Shown: piece by piece, positions 18,426 to 26,602 of the stretch
How positions within the stretch are numbered: position 1 is the first letter of the stretch
Layout of the letters: each line of letters starts with the position of its first letter
Assembly: GCA_046595995.1 (NCBI GenBank)
Contig: JBKJNB010000083.1
Span: 62,001 to 126,000, forward strand
Source of the DNA: JAWXBR01 sp046595995
Lineage (GTDB): Bacteria > Bacteroidota > Ignavibacteria > Kapaibacteriales > Kapaibacteriaceae
Direction: 5' to 3'
DNA: 64,000 nucleotides
Notes under the pieces: model-generated
What the model was told of the DNA's origin: nothing
Database searches by the model: none
The model's input: the letters and a program-made list of their open reading frames with translations, nothing else
Program-made: the position numbers and the translations under genes

Positions 18426-19763
18426 CTAGGCGGACTCTAAGTCGAATGCTTCGATGGAGTCAACGGTTCCTTCTAACGACTCGCGTACTACATCCCAAAC
18501 GCCGCTCGCGCCGACGGCCCAGCGGCGCTCGTCGAAGAGTCGTTGTTGAACGGGGAATAGCAACTCGGGTGTGAGTCTTTGAATGGCCTCTACATGTCGG
18601 TCGAAGTAATCCATGGGCAGACCATGAAGAATGATTTGCCACAACATGCCTGCAGTCTGCTGAGGTGTTTCGGTGCTGCGTACGAATTGTCCGAGCAACG
18701 CCTGACGGGCATTCTCCATTTCTTCAGCACCAATTAGCTCGGTGCGAAGTCGCTTGAGTTCGTCAGCAATCGTTACTACGGTGTCCTTGCTAAACTCGTT
18801 GCCAACACTCGTTGCTAACATGAGAACGTTAGAATGCTTGCGTACATCGGCGTACGCGTACGCGCCGTACGTGTAGCCCTTTTGCTCACGCAACACCGTG
18901 AACAGACGAGCAAGCTGGTAGCCTCCAAGAATTTCGCCAATGAGCTGCGTTGCGGGATAATCGGCGTCGAGGAAATTCACACCCGGCAGAACGATGCGAA
19001 ACGCCGTCTGTACAGCGTCATCCTTACGTGCTATGCGAGCTGTACGTGTTTGAACGTGCGCGCGATCAATTCTCTTCTGCTCAACAGGGCGTGGCAATTT
19101 TCCGTATGTACTCTCTAGTGTTTTTATGATGGTCGATCGATCGAACTTACCTGCGACGACGATCGACCTAGGAGCAGTAAGCATGCGTTCGTGCACCGCT
19201 ATCATGACATCGCGATTTAACAATTGCAACGAGGCCGCCGTGCCCTCTCGTGATCGTGCGTATGGATGTGCGCCATATGCAACCGCACCAACTGCGCGCG
19301 CCGCGAGCCAATCTGGGTCGCTTGCATTCATTAACATGTCGGCCAACCGTCGCTGTCGTTGTCGGTCAATTTCGAGCTGGTCGAACCGCGGAGCCAGGAG
19401 GCACTCTGACGACAGCCGTACGATATCTTCTACGTATTCGGCGAGACCTGCCCCATAGATGCTCGACGCATCACGGTCTGCGCTTGAACGCACCGAACAG
19501 CCTCTCCCCTCTACTTCTTCGGCAAACTCTTCTGCCGTAAGACTCTTCGTGCCACGACCCATCATTTCTGCGGTAAACGAAGAGGCCCCTCCGATATCGT
19601 CGAACACACCTCCGGTTTCAATACCAGCAGTGATCGTAAAGAGGTCTTCATCGGGCCGCGGAATGAGGAAGACATTGGTGCCATTCGAGAGTGATTCGCG
19701 CTCCACAGACGGGAATGCGTAACGGAGTGGCTCGTGAGAGAGCGGAGCTTGCGGGAAGTGCAT
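18426..19763 (-). CDS. Non-catalytic M16-family (insulinase-like) peptidase subunit
   Basis: A 445-residue M16B-type protein. The first half shows the fold (FTITAGIETGGVFDDIGG), but where active members have H-x-x-E-H, this one has ASSFTAEMMGRGT; the zinc ligands are missing. The second half keeps the conserved QKGYTYGAYAYADV segment, the R/Y-pair region that contributes to substrate binding. In bacterial heterodimeric M16B proteases one subunit carries zinc and the other the R/Y pair; this matches the latter. The zinc-bearing partner is not in the window. The gene diverges from an SDR gene with only 16 bp between the two start codons. No signal peptide is seen. Confidence 0.85.
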   Translation of the reverse strand: MHFPQAPLSHEPLRYAFPSVERESLSNGTNVFLIPRPDEDLFTITAGIETGGVFDDIGGASSFTAEMMGRGTKSLTAEEFAEEVEGRGCSVRSSADRDASSIYGAGLAEYVEDIVRLSSECLLAPRFDQLEIDRQRQRRLADMLMNASDPDWLAARAVGAVAYGAHPYARSREGTAASLQLLNRDVMIAVHERMLTAPRSIVVAGKFDRSTIIKTLESTYGKLPRPVEQKRIDRAHVQTRTARIARKDDAVQTAFRIVLPGVNFLDADYPATQLIGEILGGYQLARLFTVLREQKGYTYGAYAYADVRKHSNVLMLATSVGNEFSKDTVVTIADELKRLRTELIGAEEMENARQALLGQFVRSTETPQQTAGMLWQIILHGLPMDYFDRHVEAIQRLTPELLFPVQQRLFDERRWAVGASGVWDVVRESLEGTVDSIEAFDLESA

Positions 19764-19767
19764 TCCG

Positions 19768-19775
19768 TAAATTTA
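19768..19775 (+). promoter_or_regulatory. Candidate -7 box for the SDR/acylphosphatase unit
   Basis: TAAATTTA sits four bases before the SDR ATG at 19780. Bacteroidota promoters have a TAnnTTTG -7 element with transcription starting about five bases after it, so this message would be leaderless or nearly so. The upstream M16 gene starts at 19763 on the other strand, leaving almost no room for a 5' UTR. Confidence 0.45.
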
Positions 19776-19779
19776 ACGG

Positions 19780-20562
19780 ATGCAGCAATCCGAAGGCTTA
19801 CTTACAGGAAGATGTGTCCTAATTACTGGTGCCTCGAGTGGTATCGGCTGGGCCTGCGCGCACGTGTTTGCCGAGCAGGGGGCTCGCCTCGTCTTGTGGT
19901 CTAGACGCGCCGACAGACTCGAGGAACTGCGCGCAGAGCTTGTAGGAATTGGCGCGGACGTGCTTGTTCAGTGTGTCGATGTTCGTAACGAAGAGGCGGT
20001 TTGCCTAGCCGCCGAAGCATTGAAGTCGTTTTCTGACCATGTGGACGTCCTCATTAATAATGCTGGACTCTCTCGCGGACTCGAACCCATTCACGAGGGT
20101 GTTAGCGCGAACTGGGAAGAAATGATAGACACAAACATTAAGGGGCTCTTGTACGTTACCCGATCGATTACTCCCGGTATGGTGCAGCGCAAGTCAGGGC
20201 TGGTAATAAACATTGCTAGTATCGCCGGATTTCAGGCATACAAGGGTGGCAACGTGTACAGCGCCACAAAAGCTGCGGTTCGCATGCTTTCGCAATCGAT
20301 GCAAGTAGACCTTAACGGCACAGGCGTGCGCACGTGCAACATCGACCCGGGGCTCGTTGAAACTGAATTCTCAATTGTTCGATTTCGAGGCGACACTGAA
20401 CGCGCATCAACGATTTACAAAGGATACACGCCGCTTACTGGGCGCGATGTTGCAGAGGCCGCACTCTTTGCCGCGACACGTCCGCAGCATGTATCCATTC
20501 AGGACATTCTCATCACACCAACCGATCAGGCATCTGTCACGGTTGTGAACAAACACCTTTAG
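19780..20562 (+). CDS. SDR-family NAD(P)-dependent oxidoreductase (YdfG-like)
   Basis: A 260-residue Rossmann-fold short-chain dehydrogenase. The cofactor motif GASSGIGWACAHVF lies at residues 17-30, NNAG follows near residue 91, the serine region is NIASIAGFQAYKGG, and the catalytic pair is YSATKAA. The RR after the second strand (WSRRADRLEEL) suggests NADP(H). Sequence style is close to YdfG-type 3-hydroxy acid or serine dehydrogenases; the physiological substrate is unknown. The acylphosphatase gene starts 6 bp downstream. Confidence 0.9.
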   Translation: MQQSEGLLTGRCVLITGASSGIGWACAHVFAEQGARLVLWSRRADRLEELRAELVGIGADVLVQCVDVRNEEAVCLAAEALKSFSDHVDVLINNAGLSRGLEPIHEGVSANWEEMIDTNIKGLLYVTRSITPGMVQRKSGLVINIASIAGFQAYKGGNVYSATKAAVRMLSQSMQVDLNGTGVRTCNIDPGLVETEFSIVRFRGDTERASTIYKGYTPLTGRDVAEAALFAATRPQHVSIQDILITPTDQASVTVVNKHL

Positions 20563-20568
20563 GAATAC

Positions 20569-20838
20569 ATGCCAACTGTCCACTACATCGTGGAGGGGGA
20601 CGTCCAAGGCGTCGGCTTCCGACGCTTCATCCATCACGCCGCACAACGCATGAACCTCCATGGATTTGTCACGAACCTCGAGAACGGGTCTATCGAGTGT
20701 GTTGCGCAGGGGTCAACCGATGCCCTAACGGAATTGGAGATGCTCATGCGGCAGGGCCCGAGCAACTCACGCATCAGTTCTCTTACTTGCACCGACACAA
20801 GCGATACACGTACGTATACCCAGTTCCGAATCGTTTAA
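20569..20838 (+). CDS. acyP: Acylphosphatase
   Basis: An 89-residue protein of normal length that hydrolyses acyl phosphates. The catalytic arginine is in VQGVGFRRFI and the catalytic asparagine in GFVTNLENGSIEC. It follows the SDR gene by 6 bp and is probably co-transcribed. Its last codons and stop are the first unit of a 22-bp tandem repeat that continues into the intergenic region. Confidence 0.93.
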   Translation: MPTVHYIVEGDVQGVGFRRFIHHAAQRMNLHGFVTNLENGSIECVAQGSTDALTELEMLMRQGPSNSRISSLTCTDTSDTRTYTQFRIV

Positions 20839-20883
20839 CGAGTAGTTCCGCATTGTTTAACGAGTAGTTCCGCATCGTTTAAT
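20824..20883. repeat. Tandem 22-bp repeat spanning the acylphosphatase stop codon
   Basis: Three imperfect copies of TTCCG(A/C)AT(C/T)GTTTAACGAG start at 20824, 20846 and 20868. The first copy encodes the C-terminal FRIV and the TAA stop of acyP; the following two are intergenic. It looks like local duplication of the gene end. Confidence 0.85.
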
Positions 20884-20906
20884 ACGTCTATGCATTTGCT
20901 AACTCA

Positions 20907-21782
20907 ATGACCATTGATAACAAATCGGTAGTCCTTCTCACGGGCGCTTCCTCTGGCGTCGGCGCTGCCTTTGCCGAACTCCTGGGCAAGCGCGGCGCGC
21001 ACGTAGCACTCGTAGCACGCCGCAGTTCACACCTTCAAGAGGTTGCTGAAAGGGTCCGCTATGCAGGGGGCACACCCCTCGTAATTACAGCCGACGTCTC
21101 ACAAGAGGCAGAATGTGAGCGCGTGGTACGCGAGACTGTTGCGGCGTTTGGAGAGATTACTGTGCTTGTAAACAACGCCGGACGTGGCAATCGAGCAAGC
21201 GTAGAGGATACGACAACGGCTGACCTCGACACCATGTTCAGACTGAACGTGTATGCACAGTTCTGGTTAACCGCACGAGTGCTGCCCGGCATGAAGACCG
21301 CAGGCTTGGGTTACATCTTAAACATTTCCAGTTTCGCCGGCAAGGTTGGCTTCCCTTTCAATGCTGCGTACGTAGCTGCGAAGCACGCAGTCGTTGGCTT
21401 TACAGCATCACTTCGTGCAGAATTATTAGACACTGGTGTCGAAGCAGCATGTGTGTGTCCGGCCGGCATCATTACCGACTGGGCCGCTGTCACAGAAGGA
21501 GGTCCGATTGGTGATGTCTTCGCCCAGGGCATCAAGGCTTCTCGCGCCATAGCGCGCGAACGCGCGCTGCCCCTTGCCCCACTCACACGCATGATGTCTG
21601 CAATCGATGTTGCAACTGCACTAGTAGCAGTGCTGGAAGGTGGACGCACGGACGATGTCTTCACGCACGAAGGCACTGAAGCGCAGGCTCTGCTTGCTGC
21701 TACCAAGCGCACAGCACTGGAGGACGAAATGCTTCCGTTGTTTCTCGGAATGCGCCAAGCGTACGAGGAGGCCCCGCGTTGA
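20907..21782 (+). CDS. SDR-family oxidoreductase
   Basis: A 291-residue short-chain dehydrogenase with GASSGVGAAFAELLG near residue 13, ARRSSHLQE after the second strand (NADP preference likely), NNAG, NISSFAGKVGFPF, and the catalytic YVAAKHA. It has a C-terminal extension of about 40 residues beyond the core. The stop overlaps the start of the patatin gene, so the two are translationally coupled. That coupling hints at a lipid-related substrate, but this is inference. Confidence 0.9.
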   Translation: MTIDNKSVVLLTGASSGVGAAFAELLGKRGAHVALVARRSSHLQEVAERVRYAGGTPLVITADVSQEAECERVVRETVAAFGEITVLVNNAGRGNRASVEDTTTADLDTMFRLNVYAQFWLTARVLPGMKTAGLGYILNISSFAGKVGFPFNAAYVAAKHAVVGFTASLRAELLDTGVEAACVCPAGIITDWAAVTEGGPIGDVFAQGIKASRAIARERALPLAPLTRMMSAIDVATALVAVLEGGRTDDVFTHEGTEAQALLAATKRTALEDEMLPLFLGMRQAYEEAPR

Positions 21783-24268
21783 GATTGTGCCAACGATATC
21801 GTGTGCTGATGTGTATTTGGTTTGCACTTAGTTGCACGCTGCTCGCACTTACTTGCGCGTTGGCGCACGCGCAGGACACTACACCTGCTGCTAGTTTAGA
21901 CAAGCCAGTTGTTTTGAGCACAAAGCCCATCGTCGCACTTGTGCTTTCGGGTGGTGGTGCACGAGGCGTGGCACAGATTGGTGTGCTACGCGAGCTTGAA
22001 CGTCAGGGTGTGTACCCCGACATCGTAGTGGGTACAAGCATTGGGGCTGTCATTGGCGGCCTCTACGCGGCGGGCTATACTCCGGATCAGCTCGATTCGA
22101 TTTTCACATCGATTGATTGGGATGAGCTGACGTCGTTTCGCGATGACACGAAACGAGGAAGGCTCTTCTTCGCACAGAAGCAAGAAGACGATAGAAGTTT
22201 GCTTACGCTTCGCTTTCGTGACTTCGGCTTCATCGCACCTCAGGCAATTGGCGGCAGTGCGCGAATGAGTGCGCTGTTGCAGGATCTTCTCTGGAAGAGT
22301 CCGTGGAATTCCACCACAAACTTTGACAGTCTCTTTGTACGCTTCCGTTCAATCTGCACCAACCTTGCAGACGGAAAGATGGTTGCCCTGAAAGACGGCA
22401 ACCTGGCAACAGCGTTGCGCGCGAGCGCGACATTCCCGTTACGATATGCGCCGGTATATGTCGGTGACAGCATTCTGGTGGATGGCGGACTCGTCGCGAA
22501 CATTCCCTACGAAGCAGCGGCTGCACTAAAACCAGACATCATCATTGTTGTGAACACGGTAAGCGATTACTACACACGTTCTGATTTAAACTCTCCGTTC
22601 AACATTGCCGATCAGGCGCTGACGGCCGCAATGAAGCAGCGCGATACTATGTGGCTTAGGAAGGCCGACATTCTAATTGAGCCCTCGTTAGGTAAGCATC
22701 AGATGTTTGACTTCACGACGTTGAAGGATGTCATCGCTGCAGGTGAGCGGGCTACAACCATGCTTTCGGGTCCGGTATGGGATCGAATTCGTGCGTCCTA
22801 CTCAACACCCTCGACGGTCAACATCATTCGCGACGCGCGTGCTATCTGTTCGATCCCGGTTGATACAATTGGTGCGGTTCGATCTGTGCTCGACGATGCG
22901 CAAGCGCGGTCGTGGTCGCCTTTGTTCAAGCGTTTACATACACGGCGCCTATTACGTGCGCTGCACGAAAGTGGAGCAGAGTTGGCCTATGTCCGTTCAG
23001 CTTCGTACAACGAGGCGACCGGCGTGGCAACGTGGTGCATCGACGAGGGTCGAGTTTCATCAATAGGCATCGACAAGCGTCGAGTTGTCGACACTGCATT
23101 TATCGAACGCGAACTGACGTTCTCGGCGAACGATGTCGTATACACCACAGCGTTATCGCGCACCGCTGACAACTTGCGTGTTGCAGAAATGCTCGACGAT
23201 TCCGACCTATGGATCTCACCACACAGAGACAGCGGACTTGCCGTTACCGTTAGCGCAATCGATCGTGGCAATCAGATTATTCGAATAGGCGCTCGCATCG
23301 ACAACGAACGATACACGCAAGGTGGTATCGATGTGATTCAGCAGAACCTCGGAAATTCTTCAGTCCGTGCCTCGATTCGTGCAATGGGAAGTCAGCGCAT
23401 AGGCGAACTGTCTGCAACATTCGAAATTCCACGAATCGCAGGTACGCTTTGGACTACGCGGCTAAGTGGATATGGGGCTTTCCGCAATGTTTGGCAGTAC
23501 GGGACCATCACCGGTCGGCCGCCTAACGCACCGTTGCGTGAACAAATTGGCGAGTTCGTAGAGGAACGATACGGCGGCAGGTTATCTGCTGGGCGCCAGC
23601 TCGAGCGCAACGGCGTACTGCTAGCCGAGTTCCGTTATGAGCACCAGCGATACCGCGATCTAAATGGCTCTGAAGACCCTCTGTTTAGGCCCCTTGCCAC
23701 GTTACGAGCTGTCGGACGATGGGATGATCGCGACCAAATAGATTTTCCTACCCAGGGGCGCGTTGTGAATCTATCGGCGGAAACGAGCGTGTTATCACTT
23801 TCCGACGGCATTACATTCACGAAACTTGTTGCGAGCGTCAGTCACACGCAGAGCATTGGTGCCGTCGTGGTAACGCCGTCTTTCCTCCTTGGTGCTGCCG
23901 ATAGAACGCTACCTGGTCCGGAGTTGTTCTCGCTCGGCGGACAGGACTTATTCTTTGGAATGCGCGAGGATGAAGAGCGTGGCAGGCAGATCCTCGTCGG
24001 AAACCTGGACGTTCGCGTTAAGCTCCCGGTGAAAATCTTTTTCGACACGTATGTCTCTCTACGTTATGACATCGGTGCGATCTGGGCCCAGCCAGAATTC
24101 ATTCGTATCGGTGACATGCAGCACGGCATTGGTACCACCATCGGTATCGACACACCGGTGGGTCCGGCGCTACTATCTCTCGGACGTCGTTTCTATTTCC
24201 TCGACCAGCCGGCGGCCATTGCATGGGGTCCGTTGCTCGCCTACTTCGCCATCGGTTTACGGCTGTAA
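21779..24268 (+). CDS. Patatin-like phospholipase with C-terminal outer-membrane barrel (PlpD/RssA-like)
   Basis: An 829-residue protein. The signal peptide ends LALTCALAHAQ. The patatin domain shows the oxyanion loop SGGGARGVAQIG, nucleophile GTSIGAVIGG and the Asp-Gly-Gly motif LVDGGLVANIP. Then come a POTRA-like linker (about residues 390-480) and a BamA-type surface-antigen barrel to the C-terminal aromatic/hydrophobic strand (AYFAIGLRL). This matches type Vd-like patatin transporters found in Bacteroidota. I use the TTG at 21779, which overlaps the upstream TGA (TTGA) and has AGGAGG seven bases before it; the first ATG at 21809 has no ribosome-binding site. Confidence 0.9.
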   Translation: MRLCQRYRVLMCIWFALSCTLLALTCALAHAQDTTPAASLDKPVVLSTKPIVALVLSGGGARGVAQIGVLRELERQGVYPDIVVGTSIGAVIGGLYAAGYTPDQLDSIFTSIDWDELTSFRDDTKRGRLFFAQKQEDDRSLLTLRFRDFGFIAPQAIGGSARMSALLQDLLWKSPWNSTTNFDSLFVRFRSICTNLADGKMVALKDGNLATALRASATFPLRYAPVYVGDSILVDGGLVANIPYEAAAALKPDIIIVVNTVSDYYTRSDLNSPFNIADQALTAAMKQRDTMWLRKADILIEPSLGKHQMFDFTTLKDVIAAGERATTMLSGPVWDRIRASYSTPSTVNIIRDARAICSIPVDTIGAVRSVLDDAQARSWSPLFKRLHTRRLLRALHESGAELAYVRSASYNEATGVATWCIDEGRVSSIGIDKRRVVDTAFIERELTFSANDVVYTTALSRTADNLRVAEMLDDSDLWISPHRDSGLAVTVSAIDRGNQIIRIGARIDNERYTQGGIDVIQQNLGNSSVRASIRAMGSQRIGELSATFEIPRIAGTLWTTRLSGYGAFRNVWQYGTITGRPPNAPLREQIGEFVEERYGGRLSAGRQLERNGVLLAEFRYEHQRYRDLNGSEDPLFRPLATLRAVGRWDDRDQIDFPTQGRVVNLSAETSVLSLSDGITFTKLVASVSHTQSIGAVVVTPSFLLGAADRTLPGPELFSLGGQDLFFGMREDEERGRQILVGNLDVRVKLPVKIFFDTYVSLRYDIGAIWAQPEFIRIGDMQHGIGTTIGIDTPVGPALLSLGRRFYFLDQPAAIAWGPLLAYFAIGLRL

Positions 24269-24303
24269 GTCTGCGATCTCGATCCGTCAGTTGTCCGCTG
24301 TTG

Positions 24304-24310
24304 TAATTTG
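24304..24310 (+). promoter_or_regulatory. Candidate -7 box for the HIT-rhodanese gene
   Basis: TAATTTG lies six bases before the ATG at 24317. It resembles the local TAAATTyG boxes but lacks one spacer base. If used, the transcript would start at or very near the ATG. The ATG has no Shine-Dalgarno-like sequence, which fits a leaderless message. Confidence 0.35.
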
Positions 24311-24316
24311 CTACCT

Positions 24317-25315
24317 ATGGAACGAAGCCTCTTTACAAAGATCATCGATCGTGACATTCCCGCTACGATCGAGTACGAAGACGACAGTGTTATCGCCATT
24401 CGCGACATCGCTCCCGTTGCTCCCGTACACATCCTCATCATCCCGAAGAAGCCTCTTCTAAACGTCAACTCTGTCAACCCAGAAGACCACGCCCTATTGG
24501 GCCACATCTTCCATGTCGCCCAGCAGATGGCAACGAAGTTTAACATCACAGATAGCGGCTATAGAGTCATAACAAATGTTAATGATGACGGTGGTCAAAG
24601 CGTTTCACATCTCCACTTTCACCTTCTCGGTGGGCAAGCGCTCGGGTATATGACATCGCATCGCGTGCACAACACCTTCTGGCGCGACCTCGCCGTCCTT
24701 CTGGTTGCTGCCATCGTCCTTGCATATGGTTACAACGAGTTAAACCCGAAACACATTAAGTGGGTGCGTCCGGTCTACACAACAGACACGCTAGCAACAT
24801 CCACGATTATGATGCCAGACTCCCTGACGCACAAGAGCGGCGCTGGCAACGCCGTCACCAACGCTTCGGATGCTATGACGCACACAGTGGATGCGTTGAA
24901 GGACTCGATAAAGCGCAGCGCCAACTCCACAACACGAAACGCTGTCGATACAGTAAAGGCGCTCCCTTCAGCCCCATGCTACGTTGCTCAAGCTGGTGTT
25001 ATTAAAGAAATCAGCTATGATCAGTTTGTAATGTTTCTTAAGATGCCATGCGTTGCGTTAATCGACGCTCGAATACCAGAGAGCTACGCAAAAGGTCATG
25101 TGCAGAACGCGATTAATATAGACGGCACCCAAGCAGAATCGCCTGACGTAATTCCGCTCCTCGCAGCATTTCCGCATGACAAAATCATTGTCATATACTG
25201 CGATGGTGGCGAGTGTGAACTCAGCCATCGCGTTGCCGACGTCTTAAAGAACTTCGGATACGGCCCCATCTACATCTACACAGGCGGCTGGGCCGAATGG
25301 AGCAAGAAGAAGTGA
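24317..25315 (+). CDS. HIT domain - membrane segment - rhodanese fusion protein
   Basis: A 332-residue protein. Residues 1-112 are a HINT-type HIT hydrolase (RDIPATIEYEDD, VHILIIPKKP, catalytic triad in SVSHLHFHLLGG). Next is one membrane helix (DLAVLLVAAIVLAYGYNEL), a linker of about 75 residues rich in Thr/Ser/Ala, and a rhodanese domain (VALIDARIPESYAKGHVQNA, active loop YCDGGECELS). The N-terminal HIT domain would be cytosolic and the rhodanese domain periplasmic if the single helix crosses the membrane. I chose the ATG at 24317 because MERSLFTKIIDRDIPA matches HIT proteins. The HIT/rhodanese junction carries ATGA in the +1 frame, as if two overlapping genes had fused. Confidence 0.85.
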   Translation: MERSLFTKIIDRDIPATIEYEDDSVIAIRDIAPVAPVHILIIPKKPLLNVNSVNPEDHALLGHIFHVAQQMATKFNITDSGYRVITNVNDDGGQSVSHLHFHLLGGQALGYMTSHRVHNTFWRDLAVLLVAAIVLAYGYNELNPKHIKWVRPVYTTDTLATSTIMMPDSLTHKSGAGNAVTNASDAMTHTVDALKDSIKRSANSTTRNAVDTVKALPSAPCYVAQAGVIKEISYDQFVMFLKMPCVALIDARIPESYAKGHVQNAINIDGTQAESPDVIPLLAAFPHDKIIVIYCDGGECELSHRVADVLKNFGYGPIYIYTGGWAEWSKKK

Positions 25316-26535
25316 CCGCTACGCGCCAGGTGCTGCGACAGCTTGTTACGCGCTTTGGCCTTGTCGGCGAAGCGCCACTAATGATGCAGGCCATCTCTCG
25401 CCTACTACAAGTAGCACCAACCGACCTGACGGTTTTGCTAACTGGCGAAACAGGCACAGGCAAGGAAGTATTTGCCCATGCTGTTCATGAATTAAGCGAG
25501 CGCAAGAAATTTCCGTTCGTCAGTGTGAACTGTAGCGCGATACCCGAAACGCTTCTTGAGAGTGAATTGTTTGGGGCTCAGAAGGGGGCTTATACCGGCA
25601 GTGTTGAGCAAAGAAAAGGGTTCTTTGAATCGGCGAACAAAGGCACAATTTTTCTCGATGAGATTGGCGAGATGCCAATCGGCACACAGGTGAAACTGTT
25701 ACGCATTCTCGAGTCGGGTGAGTTTACGAGGCTCGGTTCATCAGAATTGCAGAAGGTTGACGTTCGACTCATCACCGCGACAAATCGCGATTTACAGTAT
25801 GAAGTGCGTCAGGGTCGGTTCCGTCAGGACTTGTACTTCCGCCTGAATTCAGTCAACATTCACCTGCCACCGCTGCGACAGCACCCCGATGACATTCCAC
25901 TGCTGGTTGAGTACTTTGCCGAGAAGACAGCCGAGCGCGCATCCATTCCATACGCTGGCATTGAGGCAGATGCCCTCTTAGTGCTCACGCAATACGCGTG
26001 GCCAGGCAATGTTCGCGAGTTGCGCAATGTTGTCGAAACGATGGTTACGCTAGAGCGTGGCACTCGCATTACAGTCGACATTGTGCATCGCTATCTACCC
26101 GACGTCGAGGTCGCCAACACCGAACCCGTCACCGCCATCGTGCGAGTTGCCGACACACGCCAGCCTGCATCAACCGACGCAGACATAAGCACCATGTATC
26201 GCGCGCTACTCCAGTTAAGTGCCGATGTTATGGATGTAAAAAACGTGCTGCGTCACCTGTTGGCCATGTCTGTACCGCAAGAACACGACGGCACACCTCC
26301 GTCAATTGTCCCACGCGATGCACCATCAGCGGGCATTCGCGAGACATCTTCCTCAGCCGTTCGTGAAGTACGTTCTATGAGTGAACTGCCGACTCTGAAC
26401 GTGGCCGATCTCGAACGACAGGCAATCGTCGAAGCATTGCGTAATTCTCAGGGCAACCGCCGCGAAGCAGCAACGCTGCTGGGGTTGAGCGAGCGGACGC
26501 TCTATCGCAAAATCGATGAGTACGGCCTAGCGTAA
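25297..26535 (+). CDS. Sigma-54-dependent transcriptional activator, Fis-type HTH
   Basis: A 412-residue protein without an N-terminal receiver or PAS domain. The AAA+ core has Walker A GETGTGKE, the sigma-54 contact loop as GAYTGS (usual form GAFTGA), Walker B GTIFLDEIGEMP, and WPGNVRELRN. A linker of about 100 residues leads to a C-terminal Fis-like helix-turn-helix (REAATLLGLSERTLYRKI). The start overlaps the rhodanese gene by 19 bp; a GTG at 25312 is a possible alternative. Target promoters are unknown. Absence of a sensory domain suggests control by expression level or by a partner protein. Confidence 0.92.
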   Translation: MEQEEVTATRQVLRQLVTRFGLVGEAPLMMQAISRLLQVAPTDLTVLLTGETGTGKEVFAHAVHELSERKKFPFVSVNCSAIPETLLESELFGAQKGAYTGSVEQRKGFFESANKGTIFLDEIGEMPIGTQVKLLRILESGEFTRLGSSELQKVDVRLITATNRDLQYEVRQGRFRQDLYFRLNSVNIHLPPLRQHPDDIPLLVEYFAEKTAERASIPYAGIEADALLVLTQYAWPGNVRELRNVVETMVTLERGTRITVDIVHRYLPDVEVANTEPVTAIVRVADTRQPASTDADISTMYRALLQLSADVMDVKNVLRHLLAMSVPQEHDGTPPSIVPRDAPSAGIRETSSSAVREVRSMSELPTLNVADLERQAIVEALRNSQGNRREAATLLGLSERTLYRKIDEYGLA

Positions 26536-26541
26536 CCCTCC

Positions 26542-26602
26542 ATTCCGGGAGATAATGATTCCCGGAATCAACCTCATTCCGGGAATCATTATCTCCCGGA
26601 AT
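26542..26602. repeat. Inverted pair of 27-bp ATTCCGGGA...TCCCGGAAT palindromes
   Basis: Copies at 26542-26568 and 26576-26602 are exact reverse complements with a 7-bp loop (CAACCTC); each is itself a near-palindrome with ATTCCGGGA and TCCCGGAAT ends. The pair lies between the convergent sigma-54 regulator and cyclase genes and could form a 27-bp stem, working as a bidirectional terminator. A third copy is at 36592-36618. The second copy reaches into the cyclase gene and provides its stop codon. Confidence 0.9.
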
